A stretch of DNA of 6,922 bases from JADKCL01 sp046050405 (GTDB taxonomy: Bacteria > Bacteroidota > Bacteroidia > J057 > JADKCL01), in contig JBJOPY010000234.1 of the NCBI GenBank assembly GCA_046050405.1, positions 1 through 6,922 of the forward strand, given 5' to 3'. The position numbers were made by a program, and so were the translations under genes. The notes under the pieces were generated by a model that ran no database searches, had not been told where the DNA came from, and saw only the letters and a program-made list of their open reading frames with translations. Shown here piece after piece: positions 1 to 6,814 of this stretch (position 1 is its first letter; every line of letters begins with the position of its first letter).

Positions 1-1
1 G

Positions 2-91
2 GCTTACGCTACGCAACCTCCCGCCAACATGCCCTTCGAGGGTACGCAGGCAGGTGCCGACTTCCAGATCCCAGAGGCGAACCTTATCGTC
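2..91 (+). other. Probable N-terminal segment of the HtrA gene in another frame, cut by the window edge
   Basis: Frame 2 is open from the window edge and reads AYATQPPANMPFEGTQAGAD, then FQIPEANLIV, before a TGA at 92-94. The YAT...GADF pattern resembles the linker that follows the membrane anchor or signal peptide in Bacteroidota HtrA proteins, just ahead of the PAVVHI strand. That strand is found in frame 3 from about residue 25 of the downstream ORF. The simplest reading is one gene with a +1-type shift between roughly 80 and 100. The spacer between the two parts is about ten residues longer than I would expect, so the lesion may be more than a single base. The link is inferred from remembered family sequences. 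Confidence 0.45.
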
Positions 92-1385
92 TGAGTCCCC
101 GGAAAGGCACAGCCTACCGTCGAAACCAGCCGTGGTGCATATCCGGTCCTACTATCCGCAGCAGACCGCCGATCCGTTCCACGGTCTCTTTGGCATCCCC
201 TACCAGGGCAGTCTGCGTTCGCAGTCATCGGGCTCCGGCGTGGTCATCTCGGCGGACGGATACATCGCCACGAACAATCATGTGGTCAAGAATGCCGAAA
301 AGATCGAGGTCACGATGGAAGACAAGCGCAGCTACACGGCCAAGGTCATTGGCACGGACCCGGCGACCGATCTCGCCCTGCTGAAAATCGATGAGGCGGG
401 GCTCAGCTACCTCTCGTTTGGAAATTCCAGCGAAGTCCAGGTGGGCGAATGGGTGCTTGCCGTCGGGAATCCCTTCAACCTGACCTCCACCGTGACCGCA
501 GGCATCGTGAGTGCCAAGAGCCGCAGCCTGAATCTCCTGAACGATGACTTTGCCATCGAGAGCTTCATCCAGACCGATGCAGCGGTCAATCCCGGAAACA
601 GCGGGGGAGCCTTGATCAATACCGCTGGCGAGCTGGTCGGCATCAACACCGCCATCGCTTCGGAAACAGGCTCATACGCCGGATACTCGTTTGCCATTCC
701 GGTCAACATCGTGCGCAAGGTGATGGAGGACCTGCGCAAATACGGAAGCGTCCAGCGTGGCATGATCGGTGTCCAGATCACCAGCATCAATGCCCAGATC
801 GCCGAGAAGTATGGACTGAAGACCATGGAAGGCGCTTTGGTCACTGGGACGATCGCTGGTGGTGCCGCCCAGGAAGCCGGCATCGAGGAAGGCGACATCA
901 TCACCCAGGTCAATCAAGCCCCGGTCAGGGGATCCTCGGAACTGCAAGAGGAGATCGCAACCTACCATCCCGGTGACGAGGTGAGCCTTGCCGTGGTCCG
1001 GGACGGGGCTCCCCTGGAAATCCGTGTCGTCCTGCGCAACCGGGAGGGCAATACAACGATGCGCGAGGAAACAAATGGCATGGCAAAGGAGGGGGATGCC
1101 GGTTCAGAGGGCGGAATGATCGCCAGGATCGGTGCGCAATTGGAGGCCATCAGCCCCCAGGAGAAGACGACCCTCGGAGTCGAGAACGGTGTCAAGGTGG
1201 TGAAACTCAAGAACGGAAAACTGCTGGAAGCGGGATTGGAGGAAGGGTTCGTCATCACCCGAGTGAACAAGCACCCTGTGGAAAGTCCGAAAGATGTGGA
1301 ACGCTTCGTGAGCAACAGCGAAGGAGGTGTCCTCATCGAAGGGGTGACAGCCTCTGGCAAAAGGCGGTTCTATGCCTTTGAGTGA
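54..1385 (+). CDS. htrA: Do/HtrA-family (DegP/DegQ-like) serine protease, N-terminus unresolved
   Basis: Envelope protease and chaperone of the Do/HtrA family, which in Gram-negative bacteria degrades or holds misfolded periplasmic proteins. Numbering from the ATG at 54, the trypsin-like domain spans about residues 25-225 and carries the full triad: His76 in TNNHVV, Asp106 in ATDLALLKI and Ser183 in NPGNSGGAL. PDZ1 covers about 236-328, beginning RGMIGVQI. PDZ2 covers about 355-441, with NGVKVVKLKNGKLLEAG and EGFVITRVN; its ending resembles Bacteroidota DegQ-like proteins as I remember them. From PAVVHI (residues 25-30) onward it reads as a normal family member. The first 24 residues do not look like the family, and this start has no signal peptide. 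A better N-terminus lies in frame 2 (about 2-91) and runs off the window, so the true start is probably upstream and a frame break separates the two parts. It converges with the MFS gene across a 71-bp gap that shows no clear terminator. The identity is certain; the start is not. Confidence 0.9.
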   Translation: MPTSRSQRRTLSSESPERHSLPSKPAVVHIRSYYPQQTADPFHGLFGIPYQGSLRSQSSGSGVVISADGYIATNNHVVKNAEKIEVTMEDKRSYTAKVIGTDPATDLALLKIDEAGLSYLSFGNSSEVQVGEWVLAVGNPFNLTSTVTAGIVSAKSRSLNLLNDDFAIESFIQTDAAVNPGNSGGALINTAGELVGINTAIASETGSYAGYSFAIPVNIVRKVMEDLRKYGSVQRGMIGVQITSINAQIAEKYGLKTMEGALVTGTIAGGAAQEAGIEEGDIITQVNQAPVRGSSELQEEIATYHPGDEVSLAVVRDGAPLEIRVVLRNREGNTTMREETNGMAKEGDAGSEGGMIARIGAQLEAISPQEKTTLGVENGVKVVKLKNGKLLEAGLEEGFVITRVNKHPVESPKDVERFVSNSEGGVLIEGVTASGKRRFYAFE

Positions 1386-1456
1386 GACCTCCGCTTCCGC
1401 CTGTGACCTCCGTACCATCCATAGACCCCGCTTCTAAGGGCTTGTTTTCTGAACGC

Positions 1457-2815
1457 TCAAGGATGCGGCGGAGGATCACCCACCCATCTTCTCCTGGCGT
1501 TGCTTGCGGTGGCATGCGCCCAATACAGAAACCCGATCCCGAGCAGGAACATGCAACCGATGAAAAGTGAAGCGTTGCGCATCGTGCCCGTGACATGGAT
1601 GATCAGCCCGTACGAGAAGGTGCCGGCGGTGGTCGCCATCTTTTCGGTCAGCTCATAAAAGCTGTAATACGAGGCGTGATCCTCCGTCTCCGGCAGCAGC
1701 TTCCCATAGGTGCTTCTCGCCAGTGCCTGGATGCCGCCCATGACCAACCCCACCACGAGTGCGACGCCGTAAAACGCAGGCTTGGTCGTAACGAAATACG
1801 TGACACCGCAGACCAGCGCCCAGATGACCGCCGTCCACATCAGCGCAGGGATGTTGCCGATTCTGCCCGAAATCCAAGCGAACAGGTGGCTGCCACCGAT
1901 GGCGACGAGCTGAATGATCAGCACGGTGACCATCAGCTCCGAATCTTCCAGATGAATCTCCTCCTTGCCGAAGAAAGTCGCCAGATAGATCACGGTCATG
2001 TATCCCAGCGCACAAAAAAAGAATCCCAGCAGGAACATTCGGATCTTCGCCTGGGCAGGTTGCCTGAGTTGCCGGATCACGCCGCGCAGCTCACGGTAGC
2101 CATGAACGAGCAGGTGCCCGCTCCTGCCCTCGCGACCCCGCGTGTACGTAGGCAGCCCACTGAACGACCGCAGCGCAAATCCCAGCCACCACAGCCCGGC
2201 GAGCAAGAAGGTGATCCGGGTCGCCAGGGCGGTGTCCGGCGCTCCGCTTGCGAGATTTGGAATGCCAAAAAGGCCAGGCTTCATGATCAGCAGGAAACAT
2301 ACGACCAGCAGCAACGAAGACCCGATGTAGCCCATCGTGAATCCCCGTGCGCTGACGTGGTCCATCTGCTTCTCTTCCACGATTTCCGGCAGGAATGCAT
2401 TGTAGAACACCAGGCTTCCCGCGAATCCAATGCTCGCCGTGATTGAAAACCCGACCCCGATCCAGAGGTTGTCGCGGCTGGTGAAGAAGAACAGCATGAT
2501 CGACGAAACGGTACCCACCACGGTGAAAATCTGCATGAACAGCTTCTTCCGACCCGCAAAGTCGGCGATCCCCGAGAGCATCGGCGAAATCAGCGCCACA
2601 CAAAAGAAGGACAGGGAAACCAGGTAGGAATAGAATTCGGAGTTCTTGATGGCACTGCCCAGAATCGAAATGGTTTCCAACCCCCCCGCCTTGGTGACGG
2701 CAGCAAAGTACAGCGGAAACACCGCTGTCGTAATCACCAGCGGATAGGCCGAATTTGCCCAGTCGTACCAGCACCACGCGCTGATGATCTTTTCATTTCC
2801 CTTTTGGATACTCAT
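1457..2815 (-). CDS. MFS transporter, UMF1 / Atg22-like family
   Basis: Inner-membrane major facilitator superfamily protein of 452 residues with about 12 predicted membrane helices, approximately at 22-42, 62-82, 93-112, 117-138, 160-178, 198-217, 250-271, 284-304, 323-343, 348-368, 389-408 and 412-434. Family marks are the N-terminal WYDWANSAYPLVITT (16-30), the MFS motif-A region SGIADFAGRKK (81-91), FLPEIVEEKQMDHVSARG (141-158) and a charged cytoplasmic loop between helices 6 and 7 (about 221-248). These match the UMF1 group related to yeast vacuolar effluxer Atg22, common in Bacteroidota. The bacterial substrate is not established to my knowledge, so only 'permease' is supported. The ATG at 2815 is preceded by a strong AAGGAGGG. 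The gene is divergent from the RQC-HRDC gene and convergent with the protease, so it is probably transcribed alone. Length and ends look complete. Confidence 0.9.
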   Translation of the reverse strand: MSIQKGNEKIISAWCWYDWANSAYPLVITTAVFPLYFAAVTKAGGLETISILGSAIKNSEFYSYLVSLSFFCVALISPMLSGIADFAGRKKLFMQIFTVVGTVSSIMLFFFTSRDNLWIGVGFSITASIGFAGSLVFYNAFLPEIVEEKQMDHVSARGFTMGYIGSSLLLVVCFLLIMKPGLFGIPNLASGAPDTALATRITFLLAGLWWLGFALRSFSGLPTYTRGREGRSGHLLVHGYRELRGVIRQLRQPAQAKIRMFLLGFFFCALGYMTVIYLATFFGKEEIHLEDSELMVTVLIIQLVAIGGSHLFAWISGRIGNIPALMWTAVIWALVCGVTYFVTTKPAFYGVALVVGLVMGGIQALARSTYGKLLPETEDHASYYSFYELTEKMATTAGTFSYGLIIHVTGTMRNASLFIGCMFLLGIGFLYWAHATASNARRRWVGDPPPHP

Positions 2816-2824
2816 GCTCGTTGA

Positions 2825-2832
2825 CCCTCCTT
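2825..2832 (-). promoter_or_regulatory. Strong Shine-Dalgarno of the MFS gene
   Basis: Read on the minus strand, AAGGAGGG lies nine bases upstream of the ATG at 2815. It is a near-perfect anti-16S match and fixes the start codon. It is worth noting because many Bacteroidota genes lack a strong Shine-Dalgarno. Confidence 0.75.
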
Positions 2833-3167
2833 GGATGGAAGACGCAATCTAATCAATTAGCGCAGGCTGTGGGAAGCCTTGCCGAATGTTCCAGCGGCCA
2901 ACCATTCTGGAATGAGCCCCGATTCGACTGGCAAATTTTTTTCATGGAACCCCGTTACCAATCCTCCCTCCTTGTCCCTTGTTCCATTGCATTCATCCCC
3001 AGCATATTATCCTCGCACATGTGTGCATACATTCTGCGTGTGCGCTGCACGTTACCTCTCGCAGCCTTTTTTCCATTGACCGCCCGGGCAAACCCTGCAT
3101 GTTTGCATCATAAAATTTATTTGATCACTTCAAGAACATCAACGAAAATGAAAAGTGCAGCAGGAAC

Positions 3168-3172
3168 AGGAG
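3168..3172 (+). promoter_or_regulatory. Shine-Dalgarno deciding the start at 3178
   Basis: AGGAG is followed by five bases and then the ATG at 3178. The alternative in-frame ATG at 3148 has only an A-rich leader without a Shine-Dalgarno, so 3178 is preferred. Confidence 0.6.
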
Positions 3173-3177
3173 AGCAA

Positions 3178-4125
3178 ATGCCTCCTTACAGCAGGGAAGA
3201 AAACCTCAAGTCCCTGGCCACGGAAATCCTCAAGACCATGAAATTGCTGGGAAAACCCTACGGTCAAAATTACCTGATCCATCTCCTGACCGGGAACAAG
3301 GACACCAACTGGCGGGACTTGGCCCACACGAAGCTGGAGACCTTCGGGGCGGTGCCCGCCTATCTGGGAAACCGGCTCGCCTGTACGATCCATTTCCTGG
3401 TGGACGTCGGCTTGCTGGAAACCAACGAGCCCAAGTGCAATGTCCTGAAAATCACCGAAGCGGGGATTGCCTGGCTCGATGCGCCCCAGGATCTGGTGGC
3501 TGCCAGCGCAAGGCTCCAGTTCACTGGGCTTGAGATCTGCCTGAGAAAGGCCTTGAAGGAGCATCGCAAGGAGGCCTCCCGGCTCACGGGCACGGAGCCA
3601 TGGCTGATCTTCACGGACTACTCACTGGACCGCCTGGTGCTTGCCAAGCCTCTCGGACTCGACCAGCTGGGTCAAATTCCTGGATTCGATGCCGCCAAAT
3701 GCGAGAAGTACGGCGCAGGCATCCTCCACACTGTCCAGAACGTGATCGAAAACTATGCGGAACTCCGGCTTCAGGCGATGGTGCATGAGGCCAAGGGGCC
3801 GGGCTATCAAACGGTCAAGAAAATGTTCCTGGACAATTTCACCTTGCCCGAGATCGCCCGCATCACCCAACTGAAGCTGGACACCGTCGTACGCTACCTC
3901 TGCAATCTCCATGAAATCGCCCAGGTGGACTTGGTGCCATGGATCGAGAAAAACATCAACAGCAAGGCGCTCTTCAAGGCTGTAGAGTATTTCAACCGCG
4001 TCCAAGGTGCCACGCTCCAGGAGGGGCATGCGATCTTGGGGTTGGATTACAATACGCTGCGGTTTGCCTACCTGTACAGGCATGATTTGGATGCCCACAA
4101 GGAGAAAGTGCGGCTGTCCGCCTAG
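3178..4125 (+). CDS. Stand-alone RecQ-C-terminus-like protein (RQC winged helix, HRDC, helix-turn-helix), no helicase core
   Basis: A 315-residue, probably cytoplasmic nucleic-acid-binding protein with three modules in the order seen at the end of bacterial RecQ helicases. The first is an RQC-like winged helix (about 8-93), with LATEILKTMKLLGKPYGQNY, GNKDTNWRDLAHTKLETFG and CTIHFLVDVGLLETN. The second is an HRDC domain (about 113-181), with EPWLIFTDYSLDRLVLAKP, LDQLGQIPGF and KCEKYGAGIL. The third is a HTH_40-type domain (about 199-295), with QTVKKMFLDNFTLPEIARIT followed by LKLDTVVRYLCNL. There is no Walker A, DEAD/DEAH box or helicase motif VI, and none of the zinc-binding cysteines that precede RQC in RecQ. 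Nor do the 360 bp upstream show remnants of a helicase in this frame. It could be a genuine accessory factor acting with a separate helicase, a DNA-binding regulator, or a gene left after helicase loss. The domain order is clear; the role is unknown. A Shine-Dalgarno precedes it and a terminator follows, so it is probably monocistronic. Confidence 0.82.
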   Translation: MPPYSREENLKSLATEILKTMKLLGKPYGQNYLIHLLTGNKDTNWRDLAHTKLETFGAVPAYLGNRLACTIHFLVDVGLLETNEPKCNVLKITEAGIAWLDAPQDLVAASARLQFTGLEICLRKALKEHRKEASRLTGTEPWLIFTDYSLDRLVLAKPLGLDQLGQIPGFDAAKCEKYGAGILHTVQNVIENYAELRLQAMVHEAKGPGYQTVKKMFLDNFTLPEIARITQLKLDTVVRYLCNLHEIAQVDLVPWIEKNINSKALFKAVEYFNRVQGATLQEGHAILGLDYNTLRFAYLYRHDLDAHKEKVRLSA

Positions 4126-4156
4126 ACGACCATCGTTTTTCGTTCTTTGCCAATCG

Positions 4157-4184
4157 AAAAGTCCCGCCTCGTTGCGGGATTTTT
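4157..4184 (+). terminator. Rho-independent terminator after the RQC-HRDC gene
   Basis: The stem TCCCGC (4162-4167) pairs with GCGGGA (4174-4179) across a six-base loop and is followed by TTTTT. AAAA upstream (4157-4160) can pair with the T-tract, so it may also act on the minus strand. It starts 32 bp after the stop codon at 4125. Confidence 0.85.
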
Positions 4185-4240
4185 CACGTGCAGGCTTTGA
4201 AAAGATGGATGGATGTGCGTAACTTCGCCTCCTGATCCAA

Positions 4241-4328
4241 GGAGAGGTGTCCGAGTGGTTTAAGGAGCACGCCTGGAAAGTGTGTATACCTCAAAAGGGT
4301 ATCGCGGGTTCGAATCCCGCCCTCTCCG
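4241..4328 (+). tRNA. tRNA-Ser(GGA): tRNA-Ser (GGA anticodon)
   Basis: An 88-nt class II tRNA that decodes UCC and, by wobble, UCU. The acceptor stem GGAGAGG (4241-4247) pairs with CCTCTCC (4321-4327), with discriminator G at 4328, as expected for serine. The anticodon stem CACGC/GTGTG (4268-4272/4280-4284, one G-T pair) encloses the loop CTGGAAA with anticodon GGA at 4275-4277. The long variable arm, with stem ATACC/GGTAT, is the mark of tRNA-Ser. The T-arm GCGGG-TTCGAAT-CCCGC spans 4304-4320. The 3' CCA is not encoded (CCC follows), so it must be added after transcription. Confidence 0.97.
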
Positions 4329-4355
4329 CCCACATCCATGCACTACAGTGCGAAC

Positions 4356-4386
4356 GCGTGTAAATCGGGGGTTTACGCGCTTTTTT
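4356..4386 (+). terminator. Rho-independent terminator of the tRNA-Ser transcript
   Basis: GCGTGTAAA (4356-4364) pairs with TTTACGCGC (4372-4380), nine pairs with one G-T, around a seven-base loop. TTTTTT follows at 4381-4386. Its position 27 bp after the tRNA suggests that the tRNA is transcribed alone. Confidence 0.88.
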
Positions 4387-4486
4387 GTTGGGTGGTTCCA
4401 GGTTCCGTGTCGCTGAAAGGCTTGCGGCTGGTTTTTCCCCGCTTGTCGCGGCTGGCGGTTTGGGGGCACTACATTTGCAGCCTGAA

Positions 4487-5088
4487 TCAATGCCCTATGG
4501 AAGGGATCGTACTTGACTTAGACATAGCCGAATATGCGTTCTCATTGCACCCACTTTCCCATGCACTGTACCGCTGGACGAAGTACACCTTGGCACCGAG
4601 CCTTTCGGCGATTTTTTTGATGTCCTGCAAACTCCCTCCCCGTTGTCGAATGGGATGGTCCTGCACAGGAGTCCCTTCATGCCGCCCAGCATTCGTTCGG
4701 CGGCACGGGCGGCCCCCCCTGTGGCCGAGCAGGGTGATGATGGTGTACAGGGATTTGCGCTCGGCCAAGGTCGCCATGGCGCTCTGTGTCCCTTTCCGAC
4801 GATGGTGTCGCCCTCCCATTCCCCGAACCTGTCTTGGCGGTCGACTGTGGGCGGCAGGTTCTTGATGCCGACCCTTCCGGTGATGTGCCGCCTGTTTTTT
4901 TGGGTGTTCCTGCGCTTTCGGCGGCGGCGACGTATCCTGCAAAGGCTTTTGCAGAGGTTCCCACCCTGACACTAGTCCTGGTAGACAAGCCGGTAGATGG
5001 TCTCATGGGCGGTCATGGTGAATATTTCCGGTCGATAGGGAGCCACTTGGCTGGGTGGCGGCCTGACATTCCGGCAGATGGGGGGCCA
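4487..5088 (-). pseudogene. IS30-family transposase remnant, frameshifted and truncated at both ends
   Basis: Relic of a DDE transposase of the IS30 family. Read on the minus strand across several frames it gives TAHETIYRLVYQD (from about 5013), a TAG at 4974-4972, then HITGRVGIKNLPPTVDRQ and FGEWEGDTIVGKGH. Next come LAERKSLYTIITLLGHR, IPFDNGE, KKIAERLGAKVYFVQRYSAW and ESGCNEN. These correspond to the IS30 catalytic core. The three catalytic acidic codons survive: Asp in WEGD (4807-4809), Asp in FDNG (4645-4647) and Glu in CNEN (4541-4543). The reading frame is broken by at least three shifts and one stop. The roughly 150-residue N-terminal helix-turn-helix region is missing beyond 5088, and the last 40 or so residues are missing after a degraded stretch near 4490-4530. 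It cannot make an active transposase. It abuts the other relic at 5098. Confidence 0.85.
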
Positions 5089-5097
5089 CTTTAGTTC

Positions 5098-6544
5098 CTA
5101 TTCAGAAGAATCCCATCCAAACTTGGACATAATTTCTCCATAAGCGAGTGGTGGGATGAGCACCATTTCCTTGATTTTTGGGCGTGGTGAGCATTGCCTC
5201 CCTTCCGAGCTTTTTGACGTAGTGCTCGTAGGAACTGCCGATGTGCTTGACCATTCCATGCAAGCTCAGGCGCTTGAGGGATCCTGGTCACCTGGGACGG
5301 GGGTCTTTCCTTCGAGATTTTTTGCGAGGTCCCTGGCCTTGTAGCCGTAAATGTTGAACCTCCCCCTGGTCGCTGCCATCAGGCTTGCATGGTCGTCCTT
5401 GTCGAAAAAGTTGAAGCCCTTGTATTTTCGCCCGGAGTGCTCCACGGCCTTTGTGATGCACTCAGGCTGTTTGACGCCGCGGGACCTCTCGATAGGCCGG
5501 GATGAACTCGAGGTATCGCCTGTTGGACGCGTCCAGACTGTGGATGGTCTTGCGCATGCTGGCCATCTTTGTCTCGCTGGTGCCGTACCTGCATTCCACC
5601 GTTCGGGAGTGCTGGAAGAACGGGATGTCGTTGCTCGTCGTCTCGATACGTAATATTTGGCCGAATTTGTCGTACATATTGATTGGAATTGCAGCCCATC
5701 TGGTGTCGGATGCGACTGCCCTCGGTGCGGATGTTGTAGCGGTTTCCGATCTCGCCCACGTATCTGCTGCTGAGTTTACTCCCCAGGAAGGTGACTATTT
5801 TGCCTGGCTTCCACGCATGGATGGAGGCCGGGACAAGCTGCCCGTAGATTCCCTGAAGCGTATCACGGCGCTTAAACACGATGCCGGTCGAGCCCCGGCC
5901 TGCTGTATGCTACAGTGGTAGGCCTAGCCGAAGTGGTGCGCAATGGGGCAGAACGCCGCAGCATACGAGTCCAGCAACCTGGCAGGCGGGCCTTCGGGCA
6001 GGCTGTCGGCCAATGCCTGGTAGCCTCCCAGTCGTCGACCTGCAGGAAGGCGTTGCCGGGCATCCGGTAGCCGATTCCAGCCTTGTCCATCTGCCGTTCC
6101 AGCCAGTTGTGCCCGTTGATGCACAACCGTAGCCGGAACGGCGCCCATGTCGGCACCCGTACATGGCAAAGCCCCAAGTCCCCTCCATCAGCTGGAGAAG
6201 TGGTAATGGAGTCATTTGCCAGTCTCCGGAGCCAACTGCGACCCGCCGGAGGGACTGCCCCCCAGGCCGGTAGGTCTGGCAGTACTCCATTGCCGTAAGA
6301 ACATGCACCGGTCCAGGATGGCGACCCCGCTTCTCCAAGAAAGCCTCCACCAAGTACCCCCTTGCGGGCCGTCCTGCTCCAGACATGCTCCATCCGCACT
6401 TTTGACGCATCCGCCAGGGAATAAAGCATTGCCGTCATGCCACCCGCGAGGCCTACCTTCGGCAAGGTTCCTGTGACCAGTAGGTGGCCATAGCATGTCA
6501 ACGTGCCCGAAATGCTCCTCATGTAGCGCCGTGACCAGTTCCAT
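5098..6544 (-). pseudogene. Multiply frameshifted relic of an uncharacterised, widespread protein family with a C-terminal winged helix
   Basis: About 480 codons on the minus strand, collinear from end to end with a family of roughly 430-480 residues that I remember as multicopy 'hypothetical' or 'MarR-like' proteins in many phyla. No function is known to me. Pieces in order, by approximate position: 6544-6491 MELVTALHEEHFGHVDML; 6495-6388 LLVTGTLPKVGLAGGMTAML; 6350-6264 HPGPVHVLTAMEYCQTYRP; 6183-6028 LGLCHVRVPTWAPFRLRL, NGHNWLERQMDKAGIGYRM; 6022-5927 SYAAAFCPIAHHFG; 5876-5681 FKRRDTLQGIYGQL, YVGEIGNRYNIRTEGSRIRH; 5677-5498 MYDKFGQILRIETTSNDI, ASNRRYLEFI; 5478-5305 GRKYKGFNFFDKDD; 5280-5177 LKRLSLHGMVKHIGSSYEHY; 5175-5098 IKEMVLIPPLA, ending in TAG. 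At least eight frame changes and an internal TAG make it non-functional. The C-terminal part resembles a winged helix. The start at 6544 has no visible Shine-Dalgarno. Confidence 0.8.
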
Positions 6545-6646
6545 GAGCCCAAGTCATGGAAATCCCCGCTTTTGGTTCTGGCTTTGCCAGGTTAGGGTTA
6601 GGATTTAATTGCCTGAATACACCACACTGATTTCAAGCAGCAGTGG

Positions 6647-6664
6647 ATGCCTACGTGTAGGCAT
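6647..6664. repeat. 18-bp inverted repeat with 8-bp arms
   Basis: ATGCCTAC-GT-GTAGGCAT. The arms are perfect with a two-base centre, which suits a dimeric protein-binding site better than an RNA hairpin. It lies about 100 bp upstream of the start of the relic gene, so it may once have been its operator. Function is unknown. Confidence 0.55.
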
Positions 6665-6766
6665 GGTCAATCAACCTCAACGACGAGAGGACTTGCTTCA
6701 GAATAGGAATTTTGCTGGATGACTTTGAATGCCATGAACCCCGTGAGGATTTTTCTTCCCAAATTA

Positions 6767-6784
6767 TCCCCGGCTTCCCGGGGA
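6767..6784. repeat. GC-rich hairpin, 7-bp stem
   Basis: TCCCCGG-CTTC-CCGGGGA forms a stable stem with a four-base loop. No T-tract follows on either strand, so it is not called a terminator. Confidence 0.5.
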
Positions 6785-6814
6785 GGGGGTTGGCCTTGGG
6801 CATGCATTTTTTGA

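Larger units (their letters stand above)
2816..3177. other. Divergent intergenic region, 362 bp, no convincing gene
   Basis: This gap between two divergent genes must hold both promoters. One plus-strand frame stays open through it (from a TTG at 2821) and joins the downstream gene in frame. Its translation is rich in Cys, His, Pro and Ser, has no recognisable domain, and offers no start with a good ribosome-binding site before 3148/3178. I read it as untranslated. It is more AT-rich near 2930-2950 and 3109-3125. The stretch ATTTATTTG near 3115-3123 is a partial match to the Bacteroidota -7 element TAnnTTTG, but I found no TTG at the right spacing, so no promoter is called. Confidence 0.6.

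Noticed and set aside
407..913. Minus-strand ORF antisense to the HtrA gene (and overlapping ones to 1418)
   Set aside because: Shadow frames of the protease coding region with no recognisable domain. The sense strand has catalytic motifs and full family similarity.
1386..1475. Long-range pairing of CCTCCGC (about 1388) with GCGGAGG (about 1468) around the convergent gap as a shared terminator
   Set aside because: The arms are about 70 bases apart without a T-tract, and the second arm lies inside the MFS coding region.
1595..2446. 283-codon plus-strand ORF
   Set aside because: It lies wholly antisense to the MFS transporter. Its translation is low-complexity Arg/Gln/Asp-rich with no domain, typical of a shadow frame of a GC-rich membrane protein gene.
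3109..3125. Bacteroidota-type promoter (ATTTATTTG as a -7 element) for the RQC-HRDC gene
   Set aside because: It misses one conserved base of TAnnTTTG, and no TTG lies at the expected distance upstream.
4260..4490. 76-codon minus-strand ORF ending GRRGRDSNPRYPFEV...
   Set aside because: Most of the conserved part is the antisense of tRNA-Ser. This peptide is a well-known artefact of translating the complement of tRNA-Ser genes.
4338..4972. Plus-strand ORFs over the IS30 relic
   Set aside because: Translations have no domain, while the opposite strand shows IS30 motifs.
5502..6132. Plus-strand ORFs opposite the unknown-family relic
   Set aside because: No recognisable protein. The long conserved blocks are on the minus strand.
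6592..6604. Telomere-like GTTAGGGTTAGG
   Set aside because: Only two copies of a hexamer, no array. Chance in one gene-poor region is sufficient.
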